Shown here in pieces: positions 1 through 8,499 of a DNA stretch of 61,083 nt. Positions within the stretch are counted from its first letter, which is position 1; each line of letters begins with the position of its first letter. The translations under genes and the position numbers were made by a program. The stretch covers positions 1 to 61,083 of the forward strand of contig NZ_JAAGLN010000010.1 of the NCBI RefSeq assembly GCF_010548145.1, read 5' to 3'. The DNA comes from Streptomyces sp. SID10853. GTDB lineage: Bacteria > Actinomycetota > Actinomycetes > Streptomycetales > Streptomycetaceae. The notes under the pieces were generated by a model. The model made no database searches. It had not been told where the DNA came from and saw only the letters and a list, made by a program, of their open reading frames with translations.

Positions 1-165
1 ACCACCGCCACCCCCGCCCGCCGTCTGCGCATAGCCATCGGCGGCATCGGCATCGAGTCGTCCACCTTCTGTCCGCACCGCTCCACCGTGGCCGACTTCC
101 GTCAGACCCGCGGCCAGGACCTCCTGGGTACGGCGCTCCCGCGGTGTGGCGGGCGCGGTCCGTGA
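1..165 (+). pseudogene. 5' fragment of an M81 (MlrC-like) metallopeptidase gene
   Basis: Frame 1 reads without a stop to TGA at 163-165. Residues 9-42 resemble the N-terminus of M81/MlrC metallopeptidases: a strand RIAIGGIGIESSTFCP, then DFRQTRG and DLL. The start codon lies before the window. The likeness ends near base 126, after which come about a dozen unrelated residues and the stop. M81 proteins are usually near 500 aa, so only the first tenth is present. The opposite strand here is an open extension of the FUSC frame. This looks like a gene cut by a deletion or rearrangement, though a contig join is possible. The family call rests on recall of the motif alone. Confidence 0.5.
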
Positions 166-2556
166 AGCACCCGCGGGTGTCTTCGCCTGCTCGGCCACGA
201 CGGGGGCGGGCGCGGGGGCGACGGTCCGCAGACCGCGGCCCTCGGCGTATCCGGCCAGCACCTCGTCCAGCGCGGCCAGTTCCCTGAGCGCGATGTGCAG
301 CCGGTCGGCCCGGGGGCCGGCCGGAGCCCGCAGCTCCCCTTCGAGGTCACGGACGAGCGGGCTCACCCGCACCCAGGTGCCCTCGGGCTCCCCGGTCGAG
401 AAGTGCCGGTCGAGCTCGCGCAGCGAGTCCAGCAGCGTCTGCGTGATCCGCTCGATGTGCCCGGTGAGCCGGGGCCCGAGGTCGATGTCGACATCGGCGG
501 CCGCGGCGAGCGCCCGGGCGTGCGCCGTGGCGGTGGCCAGGAGCGCGAGCCGGTTCTCGGCGCCGCGTCCCCGTACCCCGATCGGCATCCGGACCAGCGG
601 CCTGGCCACACTGCGGACCTGGAACAGGGCCGCGTCGACCCCGCGGGCCGCGCCGCGCAGCCGGACCGGGGCCTCGGGGTCCTCCCAGCGCTCACGGATC
701 TGGGTGACCAGGTGCTCCAGCGCAGCGACATAGCCGCGGTCGGCCTCCTGGGCGACCTTCCGGGTGGAGAGCGGGAAGATCAGCGCGGCGCAGGCGGTGG
801 CGACGAGGATGCCGATCCCGTTGTCGAGGAGGCGCTCGGCGAGCAGGTGGTCCATGCCGCTGTACGGCGTGGTCATCCCGTACAGCTGGACGAGAGCGAC
901 GACGAGCCCCACGACCCAGTAGGCGTACTGGCGCTGCATGCCCCACGCGCCCAGGGTCAGGCCCGCCACGATGACCAGCAGCGTCGGATAGATGTGGCCG
1001 GGGCCTATGACGTGGAGCAGCCAGATGCCGACCACCGCGCCGACGGCCGTGCCGACCATGCGGTGGGCGAGCTTGCGCAGCCGCTCGGGCGTGGTGTTGG
1101 TGCCGAAGAGCGTGATCATCACGCCGACCAGGCCCCAGTAGAAACGCCTGGGGTCGATCGCGTCGGTGATCGGGCAGACGATGGCGCAGGCCACCGCCGC
1201 GTGCAGCGGTACGCGTACGTACGGGACGACGCGCCGCCAGCCCTTCAGCTCCTGGGCCGCCGCGATCCTTCGGGCGACCGCGCCGGTCCCGGCCGGGCGG
1301 TTCTGCTCCAGGGCGACCGTGGGCTGGAAGGGGACCTTGGCGCGGGCCTTCGGCGCGTTCCAGCCGAGGTCGAGCCAGTGTGCGAGGGAGTCGGCGAGCG
1401 AGTCGAGGAGATGACCGACCCGCCGGGCCAGCACCGCGGCCTCCGCTTCGTCGGGGCTCGCGCTCCGGTCGGCGAGTACGTCGTCGGCCTGCTGCTGGAT
1501 GAGCCGGGCCGCCGGGTGCAGTGCGTCGGCCCGGCCGAGCGGGGTGTCGCGGGCGACGACCAGCGCGACGACCATCGCCTCGCGCAGTCGCTGCGGCACG
1601 GGGAGCCGGGTGAGCCGCTGCACCGCCTGGCCGATGCCCTGCAGGGCGAGTTCGGCGTCGAAGAGGTACTGGTGGAGCAGCTCGGCGGTGTGCGGGTCGG
1701 CGGCGACCTCGGGCTGGGCGAGGCGGCCGTCGATGGTGACGGTGGTGATGTTGAGACGGCGCAGGCTGCGCCGCATCCGCTTGATCGCGACCTCGTGGTC
1801 GGCGTCGGGGTCGAGCGCGGCGGTGGCGGCGTCCCCGACCCGGCGCGCCTCGACGACGAACGCGCGCTGGGTGCGGAGCAGGTCCTCGCGGGGCATCGGG
1901 CAGCAGAGCAGCAGCCGGGCGGCGAGGATGGCCGCCGATGAGACCAGCGCCACGACGAACAGCTTCCCGCACAGGTTCAGCGGGATGTTCGCCATCATGC
2001 CGACCATGAACGAGTTGAAGAGCATCATGCCGGTGAGCAGTGCCAGCGACCCGAACCGCGCGAGGAAGAAGGTGAGCGCCAGCGCCACCACCATCAGGGT
2101 GAGTTCCAGCGCACGGTCGTCGTGCAGCCACGCGGCGAGCGGCAGCACGGCCGAGTAGGGGAACGGCATCCACAGGATGGAGCGGGTCAGCCGGAGCGGG
2201 GTGTTCTCGGCGATGGCGAACGCGCTCATCAGGCCCATCATGCCGCCGACCATCATGCCGAGCATGGCCGGCAGGGTCAGGGCGACGGACATCCCGTAAC
2301 CGACGGCGAGGCCGGTGGTGATGGCGACCAGGGAGCGCCAGCCGGCCTGCAGCTGGCCGAGCCCGGGGTCGGCGGCGAGTACGCCGTCCCACCAGCGTCT
2401 CGGCCCGCCGACCCGGCGGGGTGCGACGGAGCCTCCGGTACGGGGCGGCCGGCCCCCGCCCTGTTCGGCCGCGCGGTCCGGGTGAGCGGTTTCGGTGGCT
2501 GAGACGGCTGAGGTGGCTGAGGTGCCTGAGGCAGCCGGGGTGGCTGGGGTGGTCAA
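1..2556 (-). CDS. FUSC-family (aromatic acid exporter-like) membrane protein, open at its 3' end
   Basis: The frame starts at TTG 2556, with GGAGG five bases upstream, and overlaps the MarR stop by four bases (TTGA), so the two genes are translationally coupled. After an Ala/Thr-rich start and RRWWDGVLAADPGLGQLQ come about six membrane segments, a long soluble middle and a second set of about six helices, then a soluble tail. This is the duplicated layout of FUSC/YccS-type proteins, proposed to export aromatic acids or bulky anions. Codons remain open to base 1. The natural end is probably before about base 200, because the last 60 residues look non-native and lie opposite the M81 fragment. 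With its MarR partner, an efflux role is likely; the substrate is unknown. Confidence 0.82.
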   Translation of the reverse strand, partial: MTTPATPAASGTSATSAVSATETAHPDRAAEQGGGRPPRTGGSVAPRRVGGPRRWWDGVLAADPGLGQLQAGWRSLVAITTGLAVGYGMSVALTLPAMLGMMVGGMMGLMSAFAIAENTPLRLTRSILWMPFPYSAVLPLAAWLHDDRALELTLMVVALALTFFLARFGSLALLTGMMLFNSFMVGMMANIPLNLCGKLFVVALVSSAAILAARLLLCCPMPREDLLRTQRAFVVEARRVGDAATAALDPDADHEVAIKRMRRSLRRLNITTVTIDGRLAQPEVAADPHTAELLHQYLFDAELALQGIGQAVQRLTRLPVPQRLREAMVVALVVARDTPLGRADALHPAARLIQQQADDVLADRSASPDEAEAAVLARRVGHLLDSLADSLAHWLDLGWNAPKARAKVPFQPTVALEQNRPAGTGAVARRIAAAQELKGWRRVVPYVRVPLHAAVACAIVCPITDAIDPRRFYWGLVGVMITLFGTNTTPERLRKLAHRMVGTAVGAVVGIWLLHVIGPGHIYPTLLVIVAGLTLGAWGMQRQYAYWVVGLVVALVQLYGMTTPYSGMDHLLAERLLDNGIGILVATACAALIFPLSTRKVAQEADRGYVAALEHLVTQIRERWEDPEAPVRLRGAARGVDAALFQVRSVARPLVRMPIGVRGRGAENRLALLATATAHARALAAAADVDIDLGPRLTGHIERITQTLLDSLRELDRHFSTGEPEGTWVRVSPLVRDLEGELRAPAGPRADRLHIALRELAALDEVLAGYAEGRGLRTVAPAPAPVVAEQAKTPAGASRTAPATPRERRTQEVLAAGLTEVGHGGAVRTEGGRLDADAADGYAQTAGGGGGG

Positions 2557-3011
2557 CTGACCTCCGGTTCGACGGCGTGCAGAAGGGTGGATACCGCATC
2601 CCGGGCCAGTCCCACGGCCCGCTCCGGATCGTCGACGTTCGTACGCAGCCCTTCGAGGAGGGCCGCGGCCATGCGCTGCCGTGCCCGCTCCAGGAGTTCG
2701 CCGCCGGCCGATGTGAGGGACGCCTCAACGACGCGCCGGTCCTTGGAGCAGCGTTCGCGTTCGATGAGCCCGCGTTCCTCCAGCTCCTGGAGGACGACGG
2801 TCACCCGCGGCTGGGCGATGCCGGTGTAGGCGGCGATCTCGGTGACCCGGCGCGGTGTGGGCTCCAGGGCGTCGAGTACGGCGGTGTGGCTGCGCGGAAG
2901 TCCGAATTCCCCGGCCCTGAACAGGGCCTGGGAGAGCCGTCCGATGCCCCGCAGGAGCCCTCGGGCGGCGTCCTCGATCCGCTGTTCGTCGGAGGCCGGG
3001 GATAGATGCAT
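2553..3011 (-). CDS. MarR-family transcriptional regulator
   Basis: 152 aa from ATG 3011. The earlier in-frame start at 3086 would place the AT-rich palindrome inside the gene and adds residues unlike the family. The core is a MarR winged helix: a recognition segment ITEIAAYTGIAQPRVTVVLQ-like around residues 55-75, then the wing with ERGLIERERCSKDRR. MarR proteins often respond to phenolic ligands and repress a neighbouring exporter. Here the next gene, coupled by a TTGA overlap, is the FUSC membrane protein, so autoregulation of a two-gene efflux operon is the simplest reading. Confidence 0.9.
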   Translation of the reverse strand: MHLSPASDEQRIEDAARGLLRGIGRLSQALFRAGEFGLPRSHTAVLDALEPTPRRVTEIAAYTGIAQPRVTVVLQELEERGLIERERCSKDRRVVEASLTSAGGELLERARQRMAAALLEGLRTNVDDPERAVGLARDAVSTLLHAVEPEVS

Positions 3012-3014
3012 ATC

Positions 3015-3029
3015 GCAATTATATATTGC
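3015..3029. promoter_or_regulatory. AT-rich palindrome, likely MarR operator
   Basis: GCAAT-TATAT-ATTGC lies three bases upstream of the MarR ATG. Its arms pair perfectly and its AT content is striking in a genome this GC-rich. Position and symmetry fit an autoregulatory operator covering the start site of the MarR-FUSC operon. Confidence 0.5.
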
Positions 3030-3050
3030 CGTCAGGGGTGCCGGTGCACA

Positions 3051-3064
3051 CCCCCGGCCGGGGG
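3051..3064 (-). terminator. GC palindrome after the MHS carrier
   Basis: CCCCCGGCCGGGGG is a perfect 14-bp palindrome in the 105 bp between the end of the MFS gene (3117) and the MarR start. It could form a short stem that ends transcription from the MFS gene. No T-tract follows. Confidence 0.3.
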
Positions 3065-3116
3065 CGGCACCGGACGCCCCTCTCACCCCGTGCGAACGGT
3101 GCGTCCCCGGCGGATA

Positions 3117-4757
3117 TCAGTCCTGCTTGTCGCTGTCGTGGTGCCTGGCCCACGGATGCCGCAGATGGATCCACACATCGCGCGCCCGCCGCCCGGCCTC
3201 GGTACGGCTGGCGGCGACCAGCGAGCGCGCCTGGGCATGGGTCTCCACCATGGGGCCCGAGCCGCTCAGGGGCCGGCCCGCCGTCTCGTGCAGGAAATAG
3301 GTGGCGATGAACCCGATGACCCCGGCGACCATCAGGTAGTACGCGGGGACCATGTCGTTCTTGGTGGCCTCGACCAGACCCGACGCGATCAGCGGCGTGG
3401 TACCGCCGAAGAGCGAGACCGAGACGTTGAACGAGATCGACAGCGCCCCGTACCGCAGCCGGGTCGGGAAGAGCGCGGGCAGCGTGGACGCCGACGTGCC
3501 GGCGAAGCACACCAGCAGCAGGCCCAGGATGAGGCAGCCGAACGCGGGCAGCAGGATGCCGCCCTCCCTGATCAGGAGGAACGCCGGGACGGAGAGCACG
3601 ATGAGCGCGATACTGCCCGCCATGAAGACGGGCCTGCGGCCCCAGCGGTCGGAGCTGCGGCCCACCGTGGTGATCGTGAGCACCACCACGACCATGGTGC
3701 CGAGCACCAGCAGCTGGGCGGTGAGCGCGTCCTGGTGGAGCGTCTCGGTCATGAAGGTCGGCAGGTACGAGGTCACCATGTAGTTGGTGACGTTGTAGAG
3801 CAGGACGAGCCCCATGCAGATGAGCACCGCCTCCCAGTGCTCGGTGAAGATCTCCTTCAGCCGTCCGTGACCGGACTGCCTGGCCACCTCCACCGGATCC
3901 TCGTCGCCCTCCTCGTGCTGCTCGGACGCGTACTCGGCCGCGTCCTCCTCGGCCTGCCGCTTGAAGGCCGGCGTCTCCTCCAGGCGCAGCCGCATGTACA
4001 GACCGATGAGCCCGAGCGGCCCGGCCACCAGGAACGGGATACGCCAGCCCCAGTGCACCATTCCGTCGTCCCCGAGCACCGCGGTCAGGATGGTGACGAT
4101 GCCGGAACCGAGCGAATAGCCGACGAACGTGCCGAAGTCCAGCCAACTGCCCAGGAATCCACGCCTCTTGTCGGGTGAGTACTCGGCGATATAGGTGGTC
4201 GCACCGGCATATTCACCACCGGTGGAGAAACCCTGCACAAGACGGCAGATGAGCAGCAGGATCGGCGCGGCGAATCCGATCGAGTCATAGCTCGGCAGGA
4301 ACGCGACGGCGAATGTACTGATCGCCATCATGATCATGGTCGCGGCGAGTACCCGTTTACGGCCGATACGGTCACCGAGCGGGCCGAACACCAGGCCGCC
4401 GAGGGGCCGTACGAGGAATGCGGCGGCGAACGTGGCGAAGGTGGACACGACCTGCGCACCGGGTGAGCTGGAAGGGAAGAAGACCTTCCCCAGAGTGCCC
4501 GCCAAATAGGCGTACACGCCGAAGTCGAACCACTCCATCATGTTGCCCAGAGCGGACGCGGACACCGCCCTGCGCACCTCGGGTTTGTCGGTGACCGTCA
4601 CGTCGTCGGCGCTCAGTGACTGTTTGCGGCGCCGTAGCAGGATACGGAGGAGCCGGTCGTTGGCGGAGTTCGATCCGCCGGACGGCCGTGAATCTCGGCG
4701 GGGGCGTCCCTTGCTCATGTCATCCCGTCTGCAGAGCGGCATTGCCGCGTTCATCAT
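3117..4757 (-). CDS. MFS carrier, metabolite:H+ symporter (MHS/ProP-like) family
   Basis: 546 aa from ATG 4757, preceded by AGGGGAG about ten bases upstream; ATG 4718 (MSKGRPRR) is an alternative. A basic N-terminus precedes a 12-helix MFS core. The opening helix reads SALGNMMEWFDFGVYAYLAG, then the MFS loop signature GPLGDRIGRKRVL and the helix 5 pattern RLVQGFSTGGEYAGA, both typical of ProP/ShiA/KgtP carriers. There is an acidic loop (EEGDEDPVE) in the middle. Family members import small carboxylates or betaines with protons; the substrate cannot be read. It is divergent from a second MFS gene, sharing 213 bp of promoter DNA. Confidence 0.85.
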   Translation of the reverse strand: MMNAAMPLCRRDDMSKGRPRRDSRPSGGSNSANDRLLRILLRRRKQSLSADDVTVTDKPEVRRAVSASALGNMMEWFDFGVYAYLAGTLGKVFFPSSSPGAQVVSTFATFAAAFLVRPLGGLVFGPLGDRIGRKRVLAATMIMMAISTFAVAFLPSYDSIGFAAPILLLICRLVQGFSTGGEYAGATTYIAEYSPDKRRGFLGSWLDFGTFVGYSLGSGIVTILTAVLGDDGMVHWGWRIPFLVAGPLGLIGLYMRLRLEETPAFKRQAEEDAAEYASEQHEEGDEDPVEVARQSGHGRLKEIFTEHWEAVLICMGLVLLYNVTNYMVTSYLPTFMTETLHQDALTAQLLVLGTMVVVVLTITTVGRSSDRWGRRPVFMAGSIALIVLSVPAFLLIREGGILLPAFGCLILGLLLVCFAGTSASTLPALFPTRLRYGALSISFNVSVSLFGGTTPLIASGLVEATKNDMVPAYYLMVAGVIGFIATYFLHETAGRPLSGSGPMVETHAQARSLVAASRTEAGRRARDVWIHLRHPWARHHDSDKQD

Positions 4758-4970
4758 CGCTTCGGTCTCCCCTGTCCAGTTTCATCGGAGAAACACAGGG
4801 GACCGTGTGTCGGCGCGCCCTCACACACAACCGTCCGTAATACGGAGTGCCGGACCACCCCGTACCCGGTATTGCCGCGACAATGCAGCTTCGAACAGCC
4901 CGGCTTACGGCCGGGACATCCATCGCAGGCCGCTGACCACCGCGAACCACGAGCAGATCCGGAGAAAGGC

Positions 4971-6278
4971 ATGATCCCCCAGGAGACAGGCGATTTCGGT
5001 ACGGCAGCGGGGGAAACGGCGGACGGCGAGGCCGGTAAGGTCACATCCGAGCAGTGGAAATGGTCCGTGCTGGCCGGTATGGCCTCCTATATGGATGCCG
5101 GATCCATCGTCGCGCTCGGCGCGGGACTCGTGATGTTCCAGTCGTATCTGCACTTGAGTTCGAATGCGGTGGGGCTGCTCGCGGCGCTGGGGCCCAATGC
5201 GCTGGGCTGTGCGATCGGCGCGTTCATCGGCGGCCGGCTGGGTGACACGCTGGGCCGCAAACGCATCTACAAGTACGACCTGCTCGTCTATGCGGCGGGA
5301 ATTCTCTGCATCGCACTCGCGGTCAACCCGCTGATGCTCTTTCTCGGCACCTTTGTCGTCGGACTCGCCGTGGGTGCGGACGTCCCCACCTCCCTCGCAC
5401 TGGTGGGCGAGTTCGCACCCGCCGCGGCCCGCGGAAAGCTGCTCGGGTTCACCCAGATCGCCTGGAGCCTGGGCCCGGTCATTGTGCTGCTGCTCGCGCT
5501 CGTTCTCGCGCCGTTCGGTCTACTCGGTATCCGGCTGGTGTTTCTCCAGCTGTTCGTCGTGGCGCTGGTGACCTGGGCGCTCAGGCGCGGTCTCGCGGAA
5601 TCGGCGCGCTGGAAAAGGGCCTTCGCTTCGGGGGCGGCGAAAAGGCCCACGGCGCGGGCCCTCTTCCGGGGGCCCAACCGGAACGCGCTGATCTGGACCG
5701 GGACGATCTACCTCTTCTGGGGGCTGGCCGCCGCGACGAACGGCATCTTCACCCCGTACATGATCAGGACCCTGCACGCGGGCAGCCAGTCCGCCGGCGT
5801 CGCCCTGGCCTGCGGCGGGTTCGTGGTGAGCATCGGGGCGGCGCTGGTGTTCATGAGCTACGTCGACCGCAGCCACCTCACCCGCAAGTGGATGTGGGGC
5901 GCGGGCGGCGCCATGCAGGTCACCGCGTATGTCAGCTATCTGGTCCTGCCGTTCACCATCCCGGTGATCATCCTGAACATCGTGCTCTTCGCGGTGGGCG
6001 GCACCTTCGCCGGAGAGCCGCTCTACAAGATCTTCAGCCAGGAGCTGTTCCCGACCATGCTGCGCGGCACGGCCCAGGGCTTCACCTTCGGCCTGTCGCG
6101 GACCTTCGTCGGCATCTGGAGCCTGTTCGTACCGGCGCTCGCCAGCACGGGCATCCGGCCGGTGGCCGGACTGCTGGCGGTGTTCCTGGTGATCAGCGGA
6201 TCGGTCGGGTTCTTCTTCATGCCGGACACGGCGGGCAAGTCACTGGAGGAGATCGAGGCGGAGCGCGCCTTCGCGTAG
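4971..6278 (+). CDS. MFS transporter of the sugar/organic acid porter type
   Basis: 435 aa from ATG 4971, with GGAGAAAGG directly upstream; the longer frame back to 4872 has no good ribosome site. Twelve membrane segments are visible. The loop 2-3 signature is GGRLGDTLGRKRIY, helix 5 has GADVPTSLALVGEFAP, and the C-terminus carries the sugar-porter-like end PDTAGKSLEEIEAERA. SP-family carriers typically move sugars, polyols or related acids. It has no paired regulator on its own strand and converges with the TetR gene at 6377. Substrate unknown. Confidence 0.85.
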   Translation: MIPQETGDFGTAAGETADGEAGKVTSEQWKWSVLAGMASYMDAGSIVALGAGLVMFQSYLHLSSNAVGLLAALGPNALGCAIGAFIGGRLGDTLGRKRIYKYDLLVYAAGILCIALAVNPLMLFLGTFVVGLAVGADVPTSLALVGEFAPAAARGKLLGFTQIAWSLGPVIVLLLALVLAPFGLLGIRLVFLQLFVVALVTWALRRGLAESARWKRAFASGAAKRPTARALFRGPNRNALIWTGTIYLFWGLAAATNGIFTPYMIRTLHAGSQSAGVALACGGFVVSIGAALVFMSYVDRSHLTRKWMWGAGGAMQVTAYVSYLVLPFTIPVIILNIVLFAVGGTFAGEPLYKIFSQELFPTMLRGTAQGFTFGLSRTFVGIWSLFVPALASTGIRPVAGLLAVFLVISGSVGFFFMPDTAGKSLEEIEAERAFA

Positions 6279-6376
6279 GCCCCCGCGCCCCCTTGGTCGG
6301 GGCCGGCCGCATGCGGGCGGCCCAGGGGGCGGCGGAGGGCGCCCGTCGCCCTTCACCGTCGGCCGGGCCGCCGTGA

Positions 6377-7072
6377 TCACTCGGTGCGGGTCACACCGCG
6401 GATGATGATCGCGACTTCCGATGCGAACGTCTCGGCGGGGTCGCCCTCGGGCATTGCGGCGAGGACTCGTTCCATCGTCGGGTAGCGCCCGGTCGCGAGC
6501 TGCCGGCTGATGTAGGGGCCGACCGACGCCTGCCACTGCGTCTCGTCGGCACCGGTCTCCCGGCTGAGGCGCCGCTCGGTGACCTCGTTGCGGACGGCGC
6601 CGATCAGGTAGGCGTTGAAGACACCGAGGGCCGCCATGAGGCGGTCGCCGCCGCCGGGCCCCAGGGCGCGGGCGAGGGCGGAGGCGGTGGCCTCCATCAC
6701 CGTCAGAGCGTTCGGGCCCAGGTGCGGGCGGCCGCCGATCAGCTCGACGAACCATTCGTGCCGCAGGGCGCGGTCCCGGGTGGCGACGGCGATCGCGCGG
6801 AGCGCCTCCTCCCACTCGGCCCGGTCGCCGAGGGCGGCCGCGATCTCGCCGTAGACAGAATCGGCCATCAGGTCGAGCAACTCGTCCTTGGTGGCGACAT
6901 AGCCGTACAGCCGCATCGGACTGACACGCAGCTCGGCGGCGACCTTGCGCATCGACAGCCCGGACAGTCCGTCGGCGTCGGCCAGTGCGGCCGCGGCCGC
7001 CACGATCCGGCCCCGGTCCGTGGGCGCGATCGTCCGGCCGCGCGGTTCGGGGCGCTCCCAGATCAGACTCAC
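6377..7072 (-). CDS. TetR-family regulator with TetR_C-type ligand domain
   Basis: 231 aa from GTG 7072. The longer frame to 7207 would run through the operators and the start of the divergent gene. The N-terminal helix-turn-helix reads GLSGLSMRKVAAELRVSPMRLYGYVATKDELLDLM (first 16 residues poorly conserved), with the Y-x-Y-V-x-x-K-D-E-L ending seen in tetracycline-repressor-like members. The C-terminal all-helical domain ends VAIIIRGVTRTE. It is divergent from a TetX-like flavoprotein across twin operators, the arrangement of a drug- or ligand-inducible inactivation pair. Confidence 0.92.
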   Translation of the reverse strand: MSLIWERPEPRGRTIAPTDRGRIVAAAAALADADGLSGLSMRKVAAELRVSPMRLYGYVATKDELLDLMADSVYGEIAAALGDRAEWEEALRAIAVATRDRALRHEWFVELIGGRPHLGPNALTVMEATASALARALGPGGGDRLMAALGVFNAYLIGAVRNEVTERRLSRETGADETQWQASVGPYISRQLATGRYPTMERVLAAMPEGDPAETFASEVAIIIRGVTRTE

Positions 7073-7096
7073 GGCACTACCGTACGCCGCCTCTTT

Positions 7097-7132
7097 CCGT
7101 ACGCTGTACGGTAGATTCCGTACGCTGTACAG
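7097..7132. promoter_or_regulatory. Twin TetR operators in the divergent promoter
   Basis: Two copies of CCGTAC-GCT-GTACNG occur at 7097-7111 (perfect inverted repeat, CCGTAC/GTACGG) and 7118-7132 (one mismatch, GTACAG). They are exactly 21 bp apart, two DNA turns, so two dimers would bind the same face. A -10-like TAGATT lies between them. They sit between the TetR start (7072) and the monooxygenase start (7152). Confidence 0.75.
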
Positions 7133-7151
7133 AAACTGCTGGGGAGCTGGG

Positions 7152-8297
7152 ATGAACACGACCGACGGGAACAAGGAGCCGCGGATCGCCGTCGTCGGCG
7201 GCGGCATCGGCGGACTGGTGCTGGCGGGGATGCTCCATCGCTACGGGATCGCGGCCACGGTGTACGAACGGGACACCGGACTCGATGCCCGCGAGCAGGG
7301 AGGCGCCCTCGACCTGCACCCCGAGTCAGGACAGCGCGCCCTGGAGGAATTGGGGCTGACCGAGGCGTTCCGCACCGAAGCCCGGCCCGAGGGGGAGAAT
7401 CTGCGGATCCTCGACCCGGCCGGCAGAACACTGGGCCACCACGCTCCCGAGCCGGGCAGCGGCACCCGCCCGGAGATCGACCGCGGGATTCTCCGGAAGC
7501 TGCTGATGACGAGGGTGCCGGCCGCCGCCATGAGCTGGGGACGCCACCTGACCGGCGTCGGCGAACTGCCCGCCGGCGGCTACCGGCTGGCCTTTGACGA
7601 CGGCAGCCGGGTGGACTGCGACCTCCTGATCGGCGCGGACGGCGGGCGCTCCCGCGTGCGCCCCCTCCTCACGGACGCGCGGCCGGCCCACCTGGCCGCC
7701 TACCTCCAACTCACGATCACCGACGCCGACCGGCGCCGGCCCAGGACAGCGGACTTCGTCGGACCGGGCAGCATCATGGCCCTCGGCAACAACCTCAACC
7801 TGGGAGCGCAGCGGTCCGGCGACGGCACGATCCGCGTCTCGGTGACCGTGCGGACCGACGACGGGTGGCTCGGCCGGCAGCGCTTCGGCGGCACGGACTG
7901 GGCGCGGACGGTGGCACGCCTCCACGATCTCTTCGCCGGCTGGGACCCGGGGCTGACCGAGTTGATCGACGCCTGCGATGCCGGATCGCTCGTCGGGCGG
8001 AACATCGAGGCACTGCCGGTCGGCACCCGCTGGCCCTCGCATCCGCAGGTGACCCTGCTCGGGGACGCCGCCCATCTGATGCCACCGGTGGGCGAGGGCG
8101 CCAACCAGGCGATGCTGGACGGCGTCCTGCTGGCCGGGGCGATCGCCGAGAACGGCGGTGACCTTGTCGCCGCGGTCGCCGCCTACGAGACCGAGATGTT
8201 CGACCGCGCGGAGACGATCGGAGCAGACTCGGCGCAGATGGAGAGCATGGGTCTCGCGCCCGACGCGGCCGAGCGGATGGCGGCCTTCTTCGGCTAG
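7152..8297 (+). CDS. FAD-dependent monooxygenase (TetX/PHBH-like group A flavoprotein)
   Basis: 381 aa from ATG 7152; GGGGAG lies six bases upstream. The Rossmann motif VVGGGIGG is at residues 14-21, the DG motif appears as DLLIGADGGRSRVRP in the middle, and the GD motif as LLGDAAHLMPPVGEGANQA near residue 310. Such enzymes use NAD(P)H and oxygen to hydroxylate aromatic or polyketide substrates; TetX inactivates tetracyclines. Overall length and the early GGALDLHPESGQRAL segment fit the TetX-like branch. The divergent TetR gene suggests induction by the substrate. Antibiotic inactivation is possible but not shown. Confidence 0.88.
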   Translation: MNTTDGNKEPRIAVVGGGIGGLVLAGMLHRYGIAATVYERDTGLDAREQGGALDLHPESGQRALEELGLTEAFRTEARPEGENLRILDPAGRTLGHHAPEPGSGTRPEIDRGILRKLLMTRVPAAAMSWGRHLTGVGELPAGGYRLAFDDGSRVDCDLLIGADGGRSRVRPLLTDARPAHLAAYLQLTITDADRRRPRTADFVGPGSIMALGNNLNLGAQRSGDGTIRVSVTVRTDDGWLGRQRFGGTDWARTVARLHDLFAGWDPGLTELIDACDAGSLVGRNIEALPVGTRWPSHPQVTLLGDAAHLMPPVGEGANQAMLDGVLLAGAIAENGGDLVAAVAAYETEMFDRAETIGADSAQMESMGLAPDAAERMAAFFG

Positions 8298-8499
8298 GGC
8301 CTGTCCCGCGCACGCCACGGCGCACGCCCGCTCACCAACCACGTGGATACCGCAGGCGGCGGCCGGGACGCCCATGGCATCTGGGCGGATTTACCGTGAA
8401 CTTTCTGACCCCCTGCCGCATCCCACATTCTGGAGAACGCGGAGAGAACGCGCGCCCCACCATCGAGAAGCGCACCATTGAGAGTGGAGATCGATCGAC

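Noticed and set aside
295..1941. A 548-codon open frame on the plus strand
   Set aside because: Shadow of the FUSC gene; composition is dominated by Gly, Arg, Asp and Val with no domain.
692..2728. A 678-codon open frame on the minus strand
   Set aside because: Its product is Arg/Pro/His-rich with no family likeness; the FUSC protein with regular membrane helices is read from the neighbouring frame starting at TTG 2556.
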